From: Acidimicrobiales bacterium
GTDB taxonomy: Bacteria > Actinomycetota > Acidimicrobiia > Acidimicrobiales > RAAP-2
Assembly: GCA_017883075.1 (NCBI GenBank)
Contig: JADGOI010000012.1
Span: 1-36,171 of the forward strand
Reading direction: 5' to 3'
Length of the DNA stretch: 36,171 nt
Shown: positions 1-8,160 of the stretch, piece by piece
How positions within the stretch are numbered: the first letter of the stretch is position 1
How the letters are laid out: every line of letters begins with the position of its first letter
Program-made: the position numbers and the translations under genes
Notes under the pieces: model-generated
What the model saw: the letters and a program-made list of their open reading frames with translations, nothing else
The model's database searches: none
What the model was told of the DNA's origin: nothing

Positions 1-1820
1 TCGAGCGCCTCGTCCATTGTCAGCCAATCGTGCTGGGGCTGTTTGCCGGCGACGATGACGTTGACGCAGTTCAGGCTGCGCAGGCAGTGGTCGGCCACCG
101 ACAGCAGGCAGTTGGTGTCCGGCGGGAAGTACACCCGGACGATCTCGGCCTTCTTGTTGACCACGTGATCGATGAATCCCGGGTCCTGATGGGAGAAGCC
201 GTTGTTGTCCTGGCGCCAGACATGGCTCGAAAGGAGGTAGTTCAACGAGGCGACCGGCCGGCGCCACGGGACCTCGGCGCTGACCTTCAACCATTTGGCA
301 TGCTGGTTGAACATCGAGTCGACGATGTGGATGAACGCCTCGTAGCAGTTGAAGAGGCCGTGGCGCCCGGTGAGGAGGTACCCCTCGAGCCAACCCTGGC
401 ATTGGTGCTCGGAAAGCATTTCCATCACCCGCCCGTCGGGGGCCAGGTGGTCGTCACCCGGCCGCAGCTCGGCGTCCCACGTCCGGTCGGTGACCTCGAA
501 CACATCCTGTAGGCGGTTGGAGGCGGTCTCGTCGGGGCCGAAGAGCCGGAACGTCGACGGGTTGGCCCGCATCACGTCCCGGAGGAACGAGCCGAGCACC
601 CGCGTCGCCTCGCTCATCACCGTTCCCGGGCTCGGGACCGCGACGGCGTAGTCACCGAAGTCAGGGAGTTCGAGGTCGGACCGAAGTAGGCCCCCGTTGG
701 CATGCGGGTTGGCGCTCATGCGCTGCTCCCCGCGCGGAGGAAAGGCGCAGATGGACTCCATCGGGCGGCCGTCATTGTCAAAGAGCTCCTCGGGCCGGTA
801 GCTGCGGAGCCACGCCTCGAGTTGGGCCAGGTGCTCGGGGTTGGTGCGGACCTCGGCCAGTGGGAGCTGATGGGCACGGAAGGTGCCCTCCACAGGCAGC
901 CCGTCGACCACCTTGGGGCCGGTCCAGCCCTTGGGCGTCCGCAGGATCAACATCGGCCATCTCGGCCGAGCAGGGCTTCCGCCCGCGCTGAAGGTATCCC
1001 GAATCTCGACGATCTCTGCCACGATGTCGTCCAGCGCGTCGGCCATACGACGATGCACGGCCATGGGGCTCTCGCCATCGAAGCCTCCCTCGACCAGTAC
1101 CGGTCGGTACCCGTAGCCAGTGAAGAGCGCCAGCAGCTCGGAGGTGGGGATCCGAGCCAGCACCGTCGGGGATGCGATCTTGTAGCCGTTCAGGTGCAGG
1201 ATCGGCAGGACAACGCCGTCCCGGCGGGGATCGAGGAACTTGTTCGAGTGCCACCCGGTGGCCGCTGGTCCCGTCTCTGCCTCACCATCGCCCACCACGC
1301 ATGCCACCACGAGGTCGTGGTTGTCGAACGCTGCCCCGAAGGCGTGACTCAGCGAGTACCCGAGCTCCCCACCCTCGTGGATCGAGCCCGGGGTCTCGGG
1401 GCTGCAATGACTGGGGATGCCGCCGGGGAAGGAGAACTGGCGAAAGAGCCGGGCCATACCCTCGCCGTTGCGTGCCACGTGGGGATAGAGCTCGCTGTAG
1501 GTGCCCTCCAACCAGGTGTTGGCGACGATGGCCGGCCCCCCGTGACCGGGACCGCAGACGAACATGGCATTGAGATCGTGTGCTTTGATGCTCCGGCTCA
1601 GGTGGGCGTAGAGGAAGTTGAGCCCAGGGCTCGTTCCCCAGTGGCCGAGCAGGCGGGGCTTGATGTGTTCGGGGAGGAGGGGCTGGCGCAGCAGGGGGTT
1701 GTCCATGAGGTAGATCTGACCCGCGGTCAGGTAGTTGGCCGCCCGAAAGTAGGCGTCGAGCTGGCGGAGTTCGCTCTCCTCGTTCTGTGCGGGGGATGGT
1801 GAACCCTCGATGTCGGTCAT
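1..1820 (-). CDS. xfp: phosphoketolase (Xfp), 3' part cut by window edge
   Basis: Thiamine-diphosphate enzyme that cleaves xylulose 5-phosphate and/or fructose 6-phosphate with phosphate to acetyl phosphate plus an aldose phosphate. About 606 codons are present of the usual roughly 790-800, so the C-terminal quarter lies beyond position 1. Seen in the translation: [11 protein letters not shown] near residues 59-69, GPGHGG at 90-95, the family signature EGGELGY at 149-155, a GDGEAETGP diphosphate/metal-binding motif in the following part, and NVIVAGKQP near the window edge. The start is the ATG at 1820-1818, preceded by a strong AAGGAGAGG ribosome site. The acetate kinase gene is divergent, 79 bp away, and would use the acetyl phosphate product. 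The XFP versus XPK substrate preference cannot be told from sequence. Confidence 0.97.
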   Translation of the reverse strand, partial: MTDIEGSPSPAQNEESELRQLDAYFRAANYLTAGQIYLMDNPLLRQPLLPEHIKPRLLGHWGTSPGLNFLYAHLSRSIKAHDLNAMFVCGPGHGGPAIVANTWLEGTYSELYPHVARNGEGMARLFRQFSFPGGIPSHCSPETPGSIHEGGELGYSLSHAFGAAFDNHDLVVACVVGDGEAETGPAATGWHSNKFLDPRRDGVVLPILHLNGYKIASPTVLARIPTSELLALFTGYGYRPVLVEGGFDGESPMAVHRRMADALDDIVAEIVEIRDTFSAGGSPARPRWPMLILRTPKGWTGPKVVDGLPVEGTFRAHQLPLAEVRTNPEHLAQLEAWLRSYRPEELFDNDGRPMESICAFPPRGEQRMSANPHANGGLLRSDLELPDFGDYAVAVPSPGTVMSEATRVLGSFLRDVMRANPSTFRLFGPDETASNRLQDVFEVTDRTWDAELRPGDDHLAPDGRVMEMLSEHQCQGWLEGYLLTGRHGLFNCYEAFIHIVDSMFNQHAKWLKVSAEVPWRRPVASLNYLLSSHVWRQDNNGFSHQDPGFIDHVVNKKAEIVRVYFPPDTNCLLSVADHCLRSLNCVNVIVAGKQPQHDWLTMDEAL

Positions 1821-1899
1821 CAGCCTCTCCTTCGATACGTCACGGGATCGGTCGTCGCCAGTCTGCCAGCGCGGCCGCTCGATCTGGCAAGGTGGGCAC

Positions 1900-2994
1900 A
1901 TGCACGTCCTCGTCGTCAACGTGGGGTCTACCGGCCTGAAGCTGCGCGTGCTCGATGACGGGGACGGTCTGGTGGCGGCCAAGGACCTCCCACGCCTGGA
2001 GCCGACGGACCTGGGCCATGAGCTCGGGGCCTTCCTCCACGAGAACCCGGCGATCGATGCTGCCGGGCATCGGGTCGTCCACGGCGGTTCCTCGTTCAGG
2101 CAACCCGTCATCCTCGACGCGACTTCCGAGACGGCGCTCGAGGCGCTGGCCGACCTGGCCCCCCTGCACAACCCGCGCTCCTTGGCGGCGATCCACGGGT
2201 TGCAATTGTTGCGGCCAGATCTGCCCCAGGTTGCCTGCTTCGACACGAGCTTTCACGCGGACATGCCGGCGAAGGCTTCCACCTACGCGGTGCCGCGAGC
2301 GTGGCGGGAGCGCTGGGACATCCGACGCTTCGGTTTTCATGGGCTTAGTCATGCCTGGGCCAGCCGGCGGGCGGGTGAACTCCTGGGCCAACCCCGAGAA
2401 AAGCTTCGCTTGGTCACGGCCCACCTGGGTGCCGGTGCTTCGCTGGCTGCGGTGGCCTTCGGGCGCTCGGTCGACACCACTATGGGGTTCACCCCGATGG
2501 AGGGCCTGGTGATGGCGACCCGTTCGGGCAGCGTCGATCCCGGGCTCGTCCTGTGGGTTCAGCGACACGGTGGCCTGTCGGCCGATGAGGTCGAAGAGGC
2601 CCTCGAGCATGACTCTGGTCTGCGGGGGCTGTGGGGGGAGTCCGGGGACCTCCGCCGGGTGATCGGCGCCGCGGACTCCGGGGACCAGGATGCGTGCCTT
2701 GCCTACGACGTCTACGTGTACCGGATCCAGACCGGTGTTGCCGCTATGAGCGCAGCCATGGGGGGGGTCGACGGCCTGGTGTTCACCGGTGGGGCCGGCC
2801 AAGCATCGCCCCGGCTGCGGGCCGACACATGTGCAGGCCTCGGCCTCCTCGGGGTGAGCCTCGAGAGCACACGCAACGACGCGCCCGAAGGGGATGGTCT
2901 GGTGTCCGCCCCCGGAGCCAACCCGGCGGTTCTGGTCGTGGAAGCCCGGGAGGACCTCGAGATCGCCCGTCACGTGCGGGAGCTGCTCGAGTAG
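1900..2994 (+). CDS. ackA: acetate kinase
   Basis: Converts acetyl phosphate and ADP to acetate and ATP in the cytosol. The start is the ATG at 1900, with an AAGGTGGG ribosome site just upstream; an in-frame upstream extension to 1810 overlaps the divergent gene and looks non-coding. Length is 364 aa, shorter than the usual 390-400. Motifs of the ASKHA fold are present: NVGSTGLK (residues 7-14; family form NxGSSSxK), GHRVVHGG (56-63), PLHNP, CFDTSFH (113-119) with the likely catalytic Asp115, [17 protein letters not shown], a [11 protein letters not shown] loop followed by [10 protein letters not shown], and FTGGAGQ near the C-terminus. The first loop departs slightly from SSS (STG). Its position next to phosphoketolase indicates ATP generation from phosphoketolase-derived acetyl phosphate. 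Confidence 0.95.
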   Translation: MHVLVVNVGSTGLKLRVLDDGDGLVAAKDLPRLEPTDLGHELGAFLHENPAIDAAGHRVVHGGSSFRQPVILDATSETALEALADLAPLHNPRSLAAIHGLQLLRPDLPQVACFDTSFHADMPAKASTYAVPRAWRERWDIRRFGFHGLSHAWASRRAGELLGQPREKLRLVTAHLGAGASLAAVAFGRSVDTTMGFTPMEGLVMATRSGSVDPGLVLWVQRHGGLSADEVEEALEHDSGLRGLWGESGDLRRVIGAADSGDQDACLAYDVYVYRIQTGVAAMSAAMGGVDGLVFTGGAGQASPRLRADTCAGLGLLGVSLESTRNDAPEGDGLVSAPGANPAVLVVEAREDLEIARHVRELLE

Positions 2995-3146
2995 CACGTC
3001 ACGGCAGGTCGGTGAATGCCGTGGTCGGAGTGACCCTGGCCCCACGGCCCGCCGGGAGCAGGGGCTTGGACCTCGGGCAAGATGCCGGCTGCTCCCCGGC
3101 CGTTGGGTGCGAAGGGACCGGAGCGTTCTCGCTGCTCGGACCACTC

Positions 3147-3575
3147 TCAGCTTGTGGGCGTCAAGAGCACGAGTGGGATGTCCCGCTGGGTCTTGCTCTG
3201 GTAGCCGGCGTAGTTCTTATGGTCGGCGGTGAGCCGAGGCCACAACTCAGCCTTCTCTTCGGGCGTTGCGATCCGCGCCTGCATCGGTCGTGACGTTCCG
3301 CTCATGGTCACTGTGACGGCGGGATGGTCACGCAGGTTGAGGAACCACGCCGGGTGTCGATCGTCGCCTCCCCGGGACGCCACGATGGCCAGGGTGTCAC
3401 CGAGCTGGAGGGGTGAGGTCAGCATTACCTTCCGGGGCTCACCCGACTTCCGCCCGATGGTCGTCAATTCCAACACCGGCATACCGAGGGCGGACCACCC
3501 GAGTCGCCCGAAGCTCACCGTCAGCACGATCCGATGTAATGCATTCATGGCTTTGAGCCCATAGTCGCTCGGCAT
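3147..3575 (-). CDS. Ddn-like deazaflavin (F420)-dependent nitroreductase/quinone reductase family protein
   Basis: A 142-aa protein of the split beta-barrel family that includes mycobacterial Ddn, which uses reduced F420 to reduce quinones or nitro compounds. The family pattern is seen: LTTIGRKSGEPRKVML (about residues 37-52), then ASRGGDDRHPAWFLNLRDHP (about 67-86) and a C-terminal YAGYQSKTQRDIPLVLL stretch. No membrane anchor is present. The ATG at 3575 has a GAAGGAAGG ribosome site about 10 nt upstream. A small same-strand ORF ends 32 nt upstream and may be co-transcribed. F420 use is inferred from family membership; the true substrate is unknown. Confidence 0.88.
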   Translation of the reverse strand: MPSDYGLKAMNALHRIVLTVSFGRLGWSALGMPVLELTTIGRKSGEPRKVMLTSPLQLGDTLAIVASRGGDDRHPAWFLNLRDHPAVTVTMSGTSRPMQARIATPEEKAELWPRLTADHKNYAGYQSKTQRDIPLVLLTPTS

Positions 3576-3607
3576 GATGGAGAATCCTTCCTTCGAACAA
3601 GAGAACG

Positions 3608-3739
3608 TTACAGGTTGAGGTTGGCGCCCATCTGGGCCAAGTCGGTTTCGAACTGCTCCTCGGGTGGGTCATTGCTGAGGCAGGCAATGGCGGCGATGGC
3701 GGCGATGGCGGTCGAGAGATCGGGGGTGATGGCCTTCAT
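3608..3739 (-). CDS. small hypothetical protein (43 aa)
   Basis: A 43-codon ORF not recognised as a known family. Codon third positions are almost all G or C, as in the neighbouring real genes, while the in-frame sequence upstream of ATG 3739 loses that bias; this supports coding from about this ATG. The product has an Ala/Ile-rich segment encoded by three 9-bp repeats (residues about 11-19), one Cys and an acidic C-terminal half. It sits 32 nt upstream of the Ddn-like gene on the same strand. No clear ribosome site is seen at a normal distance, so the start is uncertain; it could also be a pseudogene remnant. Confidence 0.4.
   Translation of the reverse strand: MKAITPDLSTAIAAIAAIACLSNDPPEEQFETDLAQMGANLNL
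3684..3710. repeat. three direct 9-bp repeats
   Basis: Units GCAATGGCG, GCGATGGCG and GCGATGGCG lie head to tail. They lie inside the small minus-strand ORF and encode its Ala-Ile-Ala run. Copy number may vary between strains by slippage. Confidence 0.7.
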
Positions 3740-3812
3740 TGCCGGCTGGGCGTCGCCCGGGTCGTGTCCCGCAAAGCCCTTTCCTCCGCCGGCTGATCTG
3801 TCACCGTCGGCA

Positions 3813-3850
3813 ACACTCGCCACAATCCATGGTTGGATTATGGCGAGTGT
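3813..3850. promoter_or_regulatory. 17-bp inverted repeat upstream of the DUF2236 gene (operator or hairpin)
   Basis: The arms 3813-3829 and 3834-3850 pair at 16 of 17 positions around a 4-nt centre (TGGT). The right arm ends 10 bp before the GGAGGAG ribosome site of the gene starting at 3877. There is no following T-run, and the position is 5' of a gene, which favours a transcription-factor operator or an mRNA leader hairpin over a terminator. No regulator gene is adjacent. Confidence 0.65.
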
Positions 3851-3876
3851 CTCGAAACGACGGAGGAGACCACGAC

Positions 3877-4776
3877 GTGCGCCAGCCACCCATCCCGGCC
3901 GACCAGGTCGTGCCGCGGACCGTGGGCTATCTCGACCCGGAGGATTCGACCGGTTTCAACTCACGGAGCGCCATCCGCAGGCTCACCACCGAGCCCATTC
4001 TCGGGCTGCTGCTTCAACGGGCATTGGTGATGGAGGTCGCCCACGCCAAGGTGGGCGCGGGGGTCACCCACCACAGCCTGTTCCAATCCCGACCACTCAC
4101 CCGGGCATGGTCCACTGCCGATGTCGGGCTGCGGCTGGTGTGGGGCACTCCGGAGGTGGCCCGGGCCGCGGCAACCCAGGTCTACCGGTTCCATGACCAC
4201 ATCAACGGTGAGTTGCCGGAGCCCACTCCGGCCTGGCCGGAAGGCTCCGTCTATTCCGCTCATGATGCGTCACTGCTGCTGTGGGTCTGGGCGACCCTTG
4301 TCGAGGTGATGGAGGTCGCCCACGCCAGATGGGTCCGACCGCTGGAGGGCGAAGAAGCCGATGCCCTGTACGCCGATATGTGCACCTTCGCCCGGTTCTT
4401 CGGTATTCCCGCCGCCATGATCCCGGCTGATCGGGACGAGTTCACCAGTTATTTCGAGAGCGTGGTCGACGGCCTCGAACTGATGCCGACGCCAACCAGC
4501 TCGGCGATGATCCGAGAGGTTCTGTGGTTCCGGAAGTGGAACGTACCTGGCTTTGCCGTACGGCCGGCCCGGGTGATGGCCATCGGCACCCTCGACCCCC
4601 GCATTCGGGAACGGTTCGGGCTCGAACTGTCAACGAGGGACCAGCGGCTATTCGACCGAATCGACCGGTTCCTGACCCGCTGGTACCGGTTCCGTCCCGC
4701 CGGGCTCCTCCAGTGCCTACCCCCTCTCTACGTCGCGCTCCGGCGTCCGACCATCGGTTGGTCGAAGCCGGATTGA
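3877..4776 (+). CDS. oxygenase MpaB / DUF2236 family protein
   Basis: A 299-aa member of the DUF2236 family, which includes rubber oxygenase Lcp and fungal MpaB; characterised members are haem or metal-dependent oxygenases that cleave terpenoid or polyprenyl double bonds. Family features seen: an N-terminal segment with EPILGLLLQRALVMEVAHAK and VGAGVTHHS, where the His residues are typical of the conserved family core, SRPLTRAWST, an FHDHINGELP region resembling the family H-x-x-V/I-x-G motif, and a central HDASLLLWVWATLVEVMEV helix. The start is GTG 3877 behind CGGAGGAG; an in-frame ATG at 3739 would run through the inverted repeat and is unlikely. No signal peptide is seen. The neighbours do not reveal the substrate. 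Confidence 0.82.
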   Translation: MRQPPIPADQVVPRTVGYLDPEDSTGFNSRSAIRRLTTEPILGLLLQRALVMEVAHAKVGAGVTHHSLFQSRPLTRAWSTADVGLRLVWGTPEVARAAATQVYRFHDHINGELPEPTPAWPEGSVYSAHDASLLLWVWATLVEVMEVAHARWVRPLEGEEADALYADMCTFARFFGIPAAMIPADRDEFTSYFESVVDGLELMPTPTSSAMIREVLWFRKWNVPGFAVRPARVMAIGTLDPRIRERFGLELSTRDQRLFDRIDRFLTRWYRFRPAGLLQCLPPLYVALRRPTIGWSKPD

Positions 4777-4880
4777 ATGGTCGTCGCATGGCGTGACGTT
4801 GCTCCGTCGATGAATCGAGACGGCTGTTCTCCGTTACCGTAGGCACCGACGCGGTCCCGTTCGCCCGTCCCTGACCTGAG

Positions 4881-4910
4881 GGCATCGACGAGTCTTGGAT
4901 CGTCGATGCC
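4881..4910. terminator. perfect 11-bp inverted repeat (possible terminator or leader hairpin)
   Basis: GGCATCGACGA (4881-4891) and its exact reverse complement (4900-4910) enclose an 8-nt loop. It lies about 105 bp after the DUF2236 stop and 66 bp before the next start. No U-tract follows, so it may be an intrinsic-like terminator without a U-tract, as is common in GC-rich actinobacteria, or a regulatory hairpin for the next gene. Confidence 0.45.
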
Positions 4911-4976
4911 GGGTTGTAGCGGCGGCCGGTGTCGCATTGATCGAGTAGCAATAGAGGCAACCAGGGAGAATCTCAG

Positions 4977-5324
4977 ATGAATCCACCAGATGACTGGTCA
5001 CCCGATCAGCCCCAGGGTACCGAGACATTCGAACAAGGTGACGAGGCGTTCGACGAGGAGGATCGTCTCGACCCGGCCTTCCTCGAGGCAGTCGAGGCGG
5101 ATCCGTCGATCGATCCTGTGAATGAGGTAGACCTCGTCGAGCTCGAAGAGGCGGGCGTCGAACTCGACGATCCCGAAGTCATGGTCACGCTCGACGGCGG
5201 TGGCGACGACCCCGACGGCATCGGAGGGCCATCCGGCCATACCCGCGTCGCTCCCGAAGCCGAGCAGGGTTGGGATCTCGACGGCTCGAATTCGGCCGAT
5301 GACGACGATGTGACGGGAACCTGA
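4977..5324 (+). CDS. small, strongly acidic hypothetical protein
   Basis: A 115-aa protein with a GGGAG ribosome site upstream of ATG 4977. About one third of residues are Asp/Glu; there are only two Arg and no Lys, so the predicted pI is very low. No membrane segment, Cys or recognised domain. A central block (DPAFLEAVEADPS, then DLVELEEAGVELDDPE) may form short acidic helices; the C-terminus is Gly/Asp-rich and probably disordered. It lies 26 nt upstream of the uracil-DNA glycosylase gene on the same strand, so the two are probably co-transcribed. Function unknown; a DNA-mimic or chaperone-like partner of the glycosylase is speculation. Confidence 0.75.
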   Translation: MNPPDDWSPDQPQGTETFEQGDEAFDEEDRLDPAFLEAVEADPSIDPVNEVDLVELEEAGVELDDPEVMVTLDGGGDDPDGIGGPSGHTRVAPEAEQGWDLDGSNSADDDDVTGT

Positions 5325-5350
5325 CCGACACCCGCAGTTCGCCACTCGAC

Positions 5351-6034
5351 TTGTTGGCTGACGACATCGTGGCCTGTCGCCGCTGCCCCCGTCTGGTCAA
5401 GTGGCGCGAACAGGTTGCCGTCGAAAAGCGAGCCTCGTTCATGGACCAGGACTATTGGGGCCGTCCGGTTCCCGGTTTCGGCGACCCGGCAGCACGGGTC
5501 CTGCTCGTAGGTCTGGCGCCGGCGGCCCATGGTGGCAATCGCACCGGTCGGGTGTTCACCGGCGACCGGTCCGGCGACTGGCTGTTCGCTGCCCTGTGGC
5601 GCACGGGCTTCGCCAACCAGCCCGAGAGTGTGGGCATCGACGATGGCCTCACCTTGTCCGGTGCCTTCGTGGTCGCGGCTGTCCGCTGCGCCCCCCCGGC
5701 CAACAAGCCCACGCCATCCGAACGCGATGCCTGCCTTCCGTTCTTGCGCCGCGAACTCTCGTTGCTCACCGACGTGCGGGTCGTCATCGCGCTCGGCCGG
5801 TTCGCCCATCAAGTCGTGGCCGGCGAACTCGGCTTCGGGCCGCGACCGCCGTTTGGTCACGGATCGGAAGCGGTGGCGCCGGACGGGAGAGTGCTGCTGA
5901 GCTCCTATCACCCGAGCCAACGGAATACCTTCACCGGCACGCTGACCGAGCGCATGTTCGACGATGTGCTCATCCGGGCGCGCCATGTGGCCGAGGATCC
6001 TCCTTCCGTGGCTCCGAGAGAACCGGCCAACTGA
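5351..6034 (+). CDS. family 5 (UDGb-type) uracil-DNA glycosylase
   Basis: Removes uracil, and in this family often hypoxanthine or other deaminated bases, from DNA at the start of base excision repair. Of 227 aa, residues 55-72 carry motif A (GLAPAAHGG then TGRVFTGD), which lacks the Asp/Asn water-activating residue of family 1 as expected for UDGb; motif B is HPSQRN at 187-192. Four Cys fit an Fe-S cluster: C9 and C12 (CRRC), C113 and C128. The start is uncertain: the reading frame has TTG at 5351 and 5354, no clear ribosome site and no upstream ATG/GTG before the preceding gene, so coupling to the acidic protein gene is plausible. Confidence 0.92.
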   Translation: MLADDIVACRRCPRLVKWREQVAVEKRASFMDQDYWGRPVPGFGDPAARVLLVGLAPAAHGGNRTGRVFTGDRSGDWLFAALWRTGFANQPESVGIDDGLTLSGAFVVAAVRCAPPANKPTPSERDACLPFLRRELSLLTDVRVVIALGRFAHQVVAGELGFGPRPPFGHGSEAVAPDGRVLLSSYHPSQRNTFTGTLTERMFDDVLIRARHVAEDPPSVAPREPAN

Positions 6035-6097
6035 CCATTCGGCCTCTTTGAGGTGACGGGAACCTCCCTGGTGGAAGATGGCCGGGGGGCATGCACT

Positions 6098-6114
6098 CGG
6101 CTCCGGTGGAGCCG
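6098..6114. terminator. candidate bidirectional terminator between convergent genes
   Basis: CGGCTCC (6098-6104), loop GGT, GGAGCCG (6108-6114): a perfect 7-bp GC stem in the 114-bp gap between the converging UDG and GntR genes. There is no U-run on either side. Position is the main support. Confidence 0.4.
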
Positions 6115-6148
6115 GTGACTGGGGGCTCTTGGCTACGGATGCCAGTGG

Positions 6149-6883
6149 TCACTCACTCGCGTTCCCGGCCCGCGCACCTTCACCCCGTTCGAGGTCTTCC
6201 ATCAGGCGATCCCGACCCAGAAGGATGTGTTCCGACATCAGTCTCCCGGCCCGCGCTCCTTCACCCCGGCGGATGGCATGGGCAGTCATCCGATGGAATT
6301 CCGCTGAACGCTGAAGCTCGGATCGCTCGAACCCACGGAGGGCCTGGAAGACCAACGGGACATCCACCGCGCTGGCCAGCATCTGGGAGAGGCGCTCGTG
6401 CCCGGCCGCCGCCACGATGGTCTGGTGGAACCGGTTGTTGGTGTCGCTGAGTGCCCTCACCCGGTCGTCCTGGGCTATGACGACGTCGCCGGATCGGCCG
6501 ACCTGCCGCTCGAACTGCTCAGCCGCCTCGTCCATGGCGTCGTACGACCTGATCGTGCCTCGGACGGACGCCAGTTCGGCGGCATAGGACTCGAGCCTGG
6601 CGCGGAGCTCGTAGAGGTCACGGACATCGTCGGCCGACAAGTACCGCACGGCTGCGCCGCGGTTGCGGCGGAACACCACCAGACCCTCGGACTCGAGGCG
6701 TCGGAGTGCCTCCCGCACCGGAGTGCGGGAGAGGGAGAACTCTTCGCTGATCCGTTGCTCGACCAGACGATCACCGGGCCCGTAGGCACCTTCCACGATG
6801 GCCTGGCGGATCCGGTCGTAGGCGAGGGCGGCATGGCCTTTGGATGCTCGGTGTTCGGGCCCGGCCGGTTCGCCCGAGGTCAT
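6149..6883 (-). CDS. GntR-family transcriptional regulator, FCD (FadR) subfamily
   Basis: A 244-aa repressor-type regulator. The N-terminal winged helix (about residues 14-75) contains YDRIRQAIVEGAYGPGDRL and SRTPVREALRRLESEGLV, typical of GntR. The C-terminal all-helical FCD ligand domain has the metal-site pattern: DTNNRFH, then EFHRMTAHAI and a final SEHI. The start chosen is ATG 6883, which forms an ATGA overlap with the CoA-transferase stop; the longer frame from 6916 would overlap that gene. It is therefore co-transcribed with the CoA-transferase. It probably binds the TTGTAYGCAA boxes at 8098 and 8161 and controls both divergent transcripts. The effector is likely a carboxylate or CoA-pathway acid (inference from the FCD family). 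Confidence 0.93.
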   Translation of the reverse strand: MTSGEPAGPEHRASKGHAALAYDRIRQAIVEGAYGPGDRLVEQRISEEFSLSRTPVREALRRLESEGLVVFRRNRGAAVRYLSADDVRDLYELRARLESYAAELASVRGTIRSYDAMDEAAEQFERQVGRSGDVVIAQDDRVRALSDTNNRFHQTIVAAAGHERLSQMLASAVDVPLVFQALRGFERSELQRSAEFHRMTAHAIRRGEGARAGRLMSEHILLGRDRLMEDLERGEGARAGNASE

Positions 6884-8088
6884 CCCACAATGCCGCTGGA
6901 TTGGAGTGCCGCCCACTCTGGGTCATCCACGCCGGCCAGCTGGCGCAGGATGTCCTCGGTGTGCTCGCCGAGCCGTGGCCCGACATCGCTGATCCCCCCC
7001 GGGGTGCGTGAGAACTTGGGCACGATGCCGGTCATGGGCAGGGCGACACCGGCGCGATTGGTGGCTTGGATCACCATCTCCCGGGCCAGGTAGTGAGGAT
7101 CCTGTAGGGAGTCGGCGGCCGTGTAGACCCGCCCGGCCGGTACGCCGTGCGACGACAGGAGCTCGAGTAGGTCATCGGTGGCCATGGTGGCGCTCCATTC
7201 CGCGATGAGGGCGTCGAGCTCTTCCATGTGCTCACCCCGGGCCGCATGAGTGGCGTACCGGTGGTCGATCGTCAGTTCCGGGGAGTTCATCGCCGAACAG
7301 AGCCGGGCGAAGACCGAATCGGCGTTGCCGGCGATCAACACGTCAGACCCGTCTGCTGTCGGGTAGGCGTTGGACGGGGCAACTCCGGGGAGCACGCTGC
7401 CGGTGCGCTCCCGCAAGACCCCGGCAACGGCGAAGTCGGCCAAGGACGATTCCATCAGTGCGGCTACTGCTTCGTAGATGGCCACGTCGACCTCTTGGCC
7501 GCGCCCGCTGCGCTGGCGTTCGGTGATCGCCGCCAGGGTCCCGATCACCGCGAACAACGCGGCCAGGGCATCACCGAGGCTGATGCCGCAGCGGGCCGGG
7601 GGGCGGTCCGATTCACCGGTGGTGCCGCGTATCCCACCCATCGCTTCGCCGATCGAACCGAAGCCGGCGTCACCGGACCGGGGACCTGTTTGGCCGAATC
7701 CCGAGATGTGCACCACCACCACACCCGGGTTGCCTACGGCCAACGATTCGTAGCCCAGGTCCCACTCGTCCAACCGGCCGGGCCGAAAGTTCTCGAGCAC
7801 CACGTCGACCTGAGAAGCCAGGCGTCGCACCAGATCTCGGCCGGCTTCGGTGCGGAGATCGATGGTCACCGACTTCTTGTTCCGGGCGATCGCTGGCCAC
7901 CACAGCCCGTCTCCCTGGTGGGTGACGCCCCAGGTGCGCATGGGATCACCCGACCCCGGGGCCTCTACCTTCACCACCTCGGCTCCGTAATCGCCCAGGA
8001 GTTGGCCGGCAAACGGCCCGGCGATGAAACTTCCGAGTTCGAGGACACGGATCCCGGACAGGGGCCCGGAATGCTGGAGGGATCGCAC
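6880..8088 (-). CDS. class III CoA-transferase (CaiB/BaiF family)
   Basis: Transfers CoA from an acyl-CoA donor to a free carboxylic acid through an enzyme-bound aspartyl anhydride. Length from GTG 8088 is 402 aa, normal for the family. Seen: the N-terminal LSGIRVLELGSFIAGPFAGQ, DYGAEVVKVE, GDPMRTWG, RNKKSVTIDLR, VLENFRPG, and ISLGDALAALFAV with the expected catalytic Asp; C-terminal GVPAGRVYT. The frame stays open upstream to a TTG at 8124, but that TTG is itself part of a -35-like hexamer and a TACAAT lies 8 nt before GTG 8088, so a leaderless start at 8088 is preferred. It overlaps the GntR gene by 4 nt (ATGA). The acid it activates is unknown. Confidence 0.92.
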   Translation of the reverse strand: MRSLQHSGPLSGIRVLELGSFIAGPFAGQLLGDYGAEVVKVEAPGSGDPMRTWGVTHQGDGLWWPAIARNKKSVTIDLRTEAGRDLVRRLASQVDVVLENFRPGRLDEWDLGYESLAVGNPGVVVVHISGFGQTGPRSGDAGFGSIGEAMGGIRGTTGESDRPPARCGISLGDALAALFAVIGTLAAITERQRSGRGQEVDVAIYEAVAALMESSLADFAVAGVLRERTGSVLPGVAPSNAYPTADGSDVLIAGNADSVFARLCSAMNSPELTIDHRYATHAARGEHMEELDALIAEWSATMATDDLLELLSSHGVPAGRVYTAADSLQDPHYLAREMVIQATNRAGVALPMTGIVPKFSRTPGGISDVGPRLGEHTEDILRQLAGVDDPEWAALQSSGIVG

Positions 8089-8096
8089 GGGAACAG

Positions 8097-8124
8097 ATTG
8101 TATGCAAAGCTGGCTCGAAATCAA
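8097..8124 (-). promoter_or_regulatory. predicted promoter of CoA-transferase/GntR operon
   Basis: On the minus strand TTGATT (8124-8119), a 16-bp spacer and TACAAT (8102-8097) match a sigma-70-type promoter. Initiation about 7-9 nt downstream would coincide with GTG 8088, giving a leaderless mRNA. The -10 hexamer overlaps the palindromic box at 8098-8107. Confidence 0.6.
8098..8107. promoter_or_regulatory. GntR-type operator box 1 (TTGTATGCAA)
   Basis: Near-perfect 10-bp palindrome of the kind bound by FCD GntR regulators. It covers the -10 element of the leftward promoter. An almost identical box lies exactly 63 bp to the right. Confidence 0.6.
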
Positions 8125-8160
8125 ACACCGTGGCAGTGCTCACCACTCAGATATCCCAAT

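Noticed and set aside
702-1802. Long plus-strand ORF (366 codons) opposite phosphoketolase
   Set aside because: Antisense shadow of a clearly conserved gene; its translation shows no domain and is an artefact of GC-rich codon bias.
1840-3144. Long minus-strand ORF (434 codons) opposite acetate kinase
   Set aside because: The sense strand has all acetate kinase motifs; the antisense product is low-complexity Arg/Gly/His-rich.
5006-5986. Minus-strand ORF of 326 codons opposite the acidic protein and UDG genes
   Set aside because: Covers two sense genes and has no recognisable domain; the sense UDG motifs are decisive.
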